A DNA stretch of 6,682 bases from Nitriliruptoraceae bacterium (GTDB taxonomy: Bacteria > Actinomycetota > Nitriliruptoria > Nitriliruptorales > Nitriliruptoraceae), in the NCBI GenBank assembly GCA_007120485.1, contig SKNP01000449.1, positions 1 to 6,682 of the forward strand, given 5' to 3'. Shown here piece by piece: positions 5,883 through 6,682 of this stretch. The translations under genes were made by a program, and so were the position numbers. Each line of letters begins with the position of its first letter. Position 1 is the stretch's first letter. The notes under the pieces were generated by a model. The model ran no database searches. It was given only the letters and a program-made list of their open reading frames with translations, and was not told where the DNA came from.

Positions 5883-6488
5883 GTGAGCGACCTCCCTCCA
5901 CCCCCGGGCCCACCGTCCGGGGACCCGGGTGCGGTCGCCGTCCCCCCTGACGCACCCGCCGATGCCACCCCCGACGAGGTGGCCGAGGCACCCGGGCTCG
6001 ACGACCGCGAGCGGACCTTGGCGCCGGCGGCCGTCACCTCGTGGCGGATCAGCGCCGCGCTGTCGTTGATCATGCCCGTCGGGGTGACCAGCACCCTCGG
6101 TTGGGTGTTCCTGGACCACTGGGGGTGGGCGGTCTTCGGCGGCTGGATGGTGCTCGCCGCCTGGCTGATCGGCTGGCTTCAGCCGGCCCGCTACCGACGG
6201 TGGCGCTGGCAGCTGACCGAGCAGGCCGTGGACCTCCGTCACGGGGTGCTGATCCACCAACAGGAGACCGTGCCCTACTTCCGCATCCAGCAGATCGACA
6301 TCGTGCAGGGGCCACTCGACCGTCTCCTGCACCTGGCGAACCTGCAGGTGACCACCGCGTCCGCATCCGGCTCGGCGACGCTCCCCGGGATCCCCGAGGA
6401 CGACGCCCCGCAGGTACGCGTGGAGCTGCTGGCTCGAGCCACGCAGGCCGTCGCCGACCACACGGGGGATCTGCGGGATGCCGTCTGA
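5883..6488 (+). CDS. Bacterial PH-domain membrane protein, YdbS-like
   Basis: This 201-residue protein belongs to the bPH2 (YdbS/DUF304) family; its molecular role is not established. A Pro/Asp/Ala-rich, probably disordered cytoplasmic N-terminus (1-45) precedes two membrane helices at about 56-77 and 82-99. The bPH2 domain follows with the family signature: RRWRWQLTEQAVDLRHGVL (105-123), ETVPYFRIQQIDIVQGPLDR (128-147) and LANLQVTTASASGSATLPGI (151-170). The GTG at 5883 is chosen because GGAG (5874-5877) lies five bases ahead. An in-frame TTG at 5826 has no such support and would add 19 residues unlike the family. It is divergent from cca and is followed, with an 11-base overlap, by a second gene that begins with a Pro/Gly-rich tract. 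In many Gram-positive bacteria ydbS is followed by ydbT, so a paired operon is expected. Confidence 0.92.
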   Translation: MSDLPPPPGPPSGDPGAVAVPPDAPADATPDEVAEAPGLDDRERTLAPAAVTSWRISAALSLIMPVGVTSTLGWVFLDHWGWAVFGGWMVLAAWLIGWLQPARYRRWRWQLTEQAVDLRHGVLIHQQETVPYFRIQQIDIVQGPLDRLLHLANLQVTTASASGSATLPGIPEDDAPQVRVELLARATQAVADHTGDLRDAV

Positions 6489-6682
6489 TCCACCGCCTCC
6501 GCCACCCGAGGGCACCAGACCACCCGCGAGCCCCCCGCCACCCCCACCACCGGGCGGCTCACCTCCGAGCGGGGAGCGACCCGCCGGCGCGGAGCCACCC
6601 CCGCCACCGGGCGGCTCACCTCCGGGCGGGGAGCCACCCCCGCCACCGGGCGGTCCGCCCGCCGGCACGCAGCCGCCCGGCA
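6478..6682 (+). CDS. Start of a proline/glycine-rich protein, probably the YdbT-like partner (3' truncated)
   Basis: An ATG at 6478, preceded by a purine-rich GGGGGAT near 6464, opens a frame with no stop to the window edge (68 codons). It overlaps the end of the PH-domain gene by 11 bases, which indicates translational coupling. All visible residues are low complexity (MPSDPPPPPEGTRPP, then repeated PPPPPGGSPPGGE), so no domain can be seen. The YdbT-like identity (several bPH2 domains and membrane helices) is inferred only from operon position, and from the Pro-rich N-terminus its upstream neighbour also has. It could be another membrane protein with a disordered N-terminal tail. Confidence 0.65.
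   Translation, partial: MPSDPPPPPPEGTRPPASPPPPPPPGGSPPSGERPAGAEPPPPPGGSPPGGEPPPPPGGPPAGTQPPG
6538..6672 (+). repeat. 39-bp in-frame repeats encoding a Pro/Gly-rich tract
   Basis: Units at 6538-6576 and 6595-6633 are nearly identical, and a diverged third follows at 6634-6672. An 18-base interruption (6577-6594) splits the first two. Each unit encodes 13 residues of the form PPPPPGGSPPGGE. The 23-base core beginning GAGCCACCCC is identical at 6592-6614 and 6631-6653. The period keeps the frame, consistent with a coding low-complexity tail that can change length by slippage. Confidence 0.85.

Noticed and set aside
5764..5991. N-terminal extension of cca to an upstream start
   Set aside because: The extra residues are Arg/Gly/Pro-rich and unlike the family, and they would cover the ribosome site and start of the divergent PH-domain gene. 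The ATG at 5763 gives the normal length.
5760..6668. 302-codon minus-strand frame opposite the PH-domain genes
   Set aside because: It is dominated by Gly-rich repeats mirrored from the Pro-rich coding strand. The plus strand has clear bPH2 motifs and overlapping operon starts.

Overview
The window is GC-rich throughout, with mostly G/C-ending codons, GTG starts alongside ATG, and a nickel superoxide dismutase. This suggests an actinobacterium (Actinomycetota). The gene order does not let me name a genus. It looks like ordinary, densely packed chromosome: I see no rRNA, tRNA, insertion sequence, CRISPR array, phage gene or integrase.

Layout, left to right. (1) Positions 3-1793 (+) hold the C-terminal ~596 residues of a prolyl oligopeptidase-type (S9A) serine peptidase; its N-terminus lies off the left edge. 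(2) 1809-2267 (-) encodes a small four-helix membrane protein of unknown function, convergent with the peptidase; an imperfect hairpin sits at the junction. (3) 2318-2346 is a perfect 13-bp hairpin just past the end of the next gene, a likely terminator. (4) 2368-2805 (-) is sodN, the nickel superoxide dismutase precursor. 2943-3512 (+) is sodX, the S26-type peptidase expected to cut the sodN leader. They diverge from a shared 137-bp region. (5) 3437-4300 (-) is a SAM-dependent methyltransferase, translationally coupled (GTGA overlap) to the preceding gene, the CCA-adding tRNA nucleotidyltransferase cca at 4297-5763 (-). sodX and the methyltransferase converge and overlap by 76 bases. (6) From 5883 (+), divergent from cca, runs a pair of bacterial PH-domain (YdbS/YdbT-like) membrane protein genes. 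The first is complete. The second overlaps its end by 11 bases, opens with a long Pro/Gly-rich tract and runs off the right edge.

The clearest functional unit is sodN/sodX. SodX removes a 21-residue leader so that His1, Cys2 and Cys6 of mature SodN can bind nickel and dismute superoxide. Two features of this SodN stand out: the nickel hook has Met where the conserved Pro5 is expected, and there is a third cysteine outside the hook. The other genes look like housekeeping functions (tRNA 3'-end maintenance, peptide turnover, membrane proteins) with no visible functional link to the SOD pair. I found no convincing undescribed multi-gene system. The best leads are the variant nickel hook, the divergent sodN/sodX arrangement, and inserts and repeats in the peptidase and PH-domain proteins.
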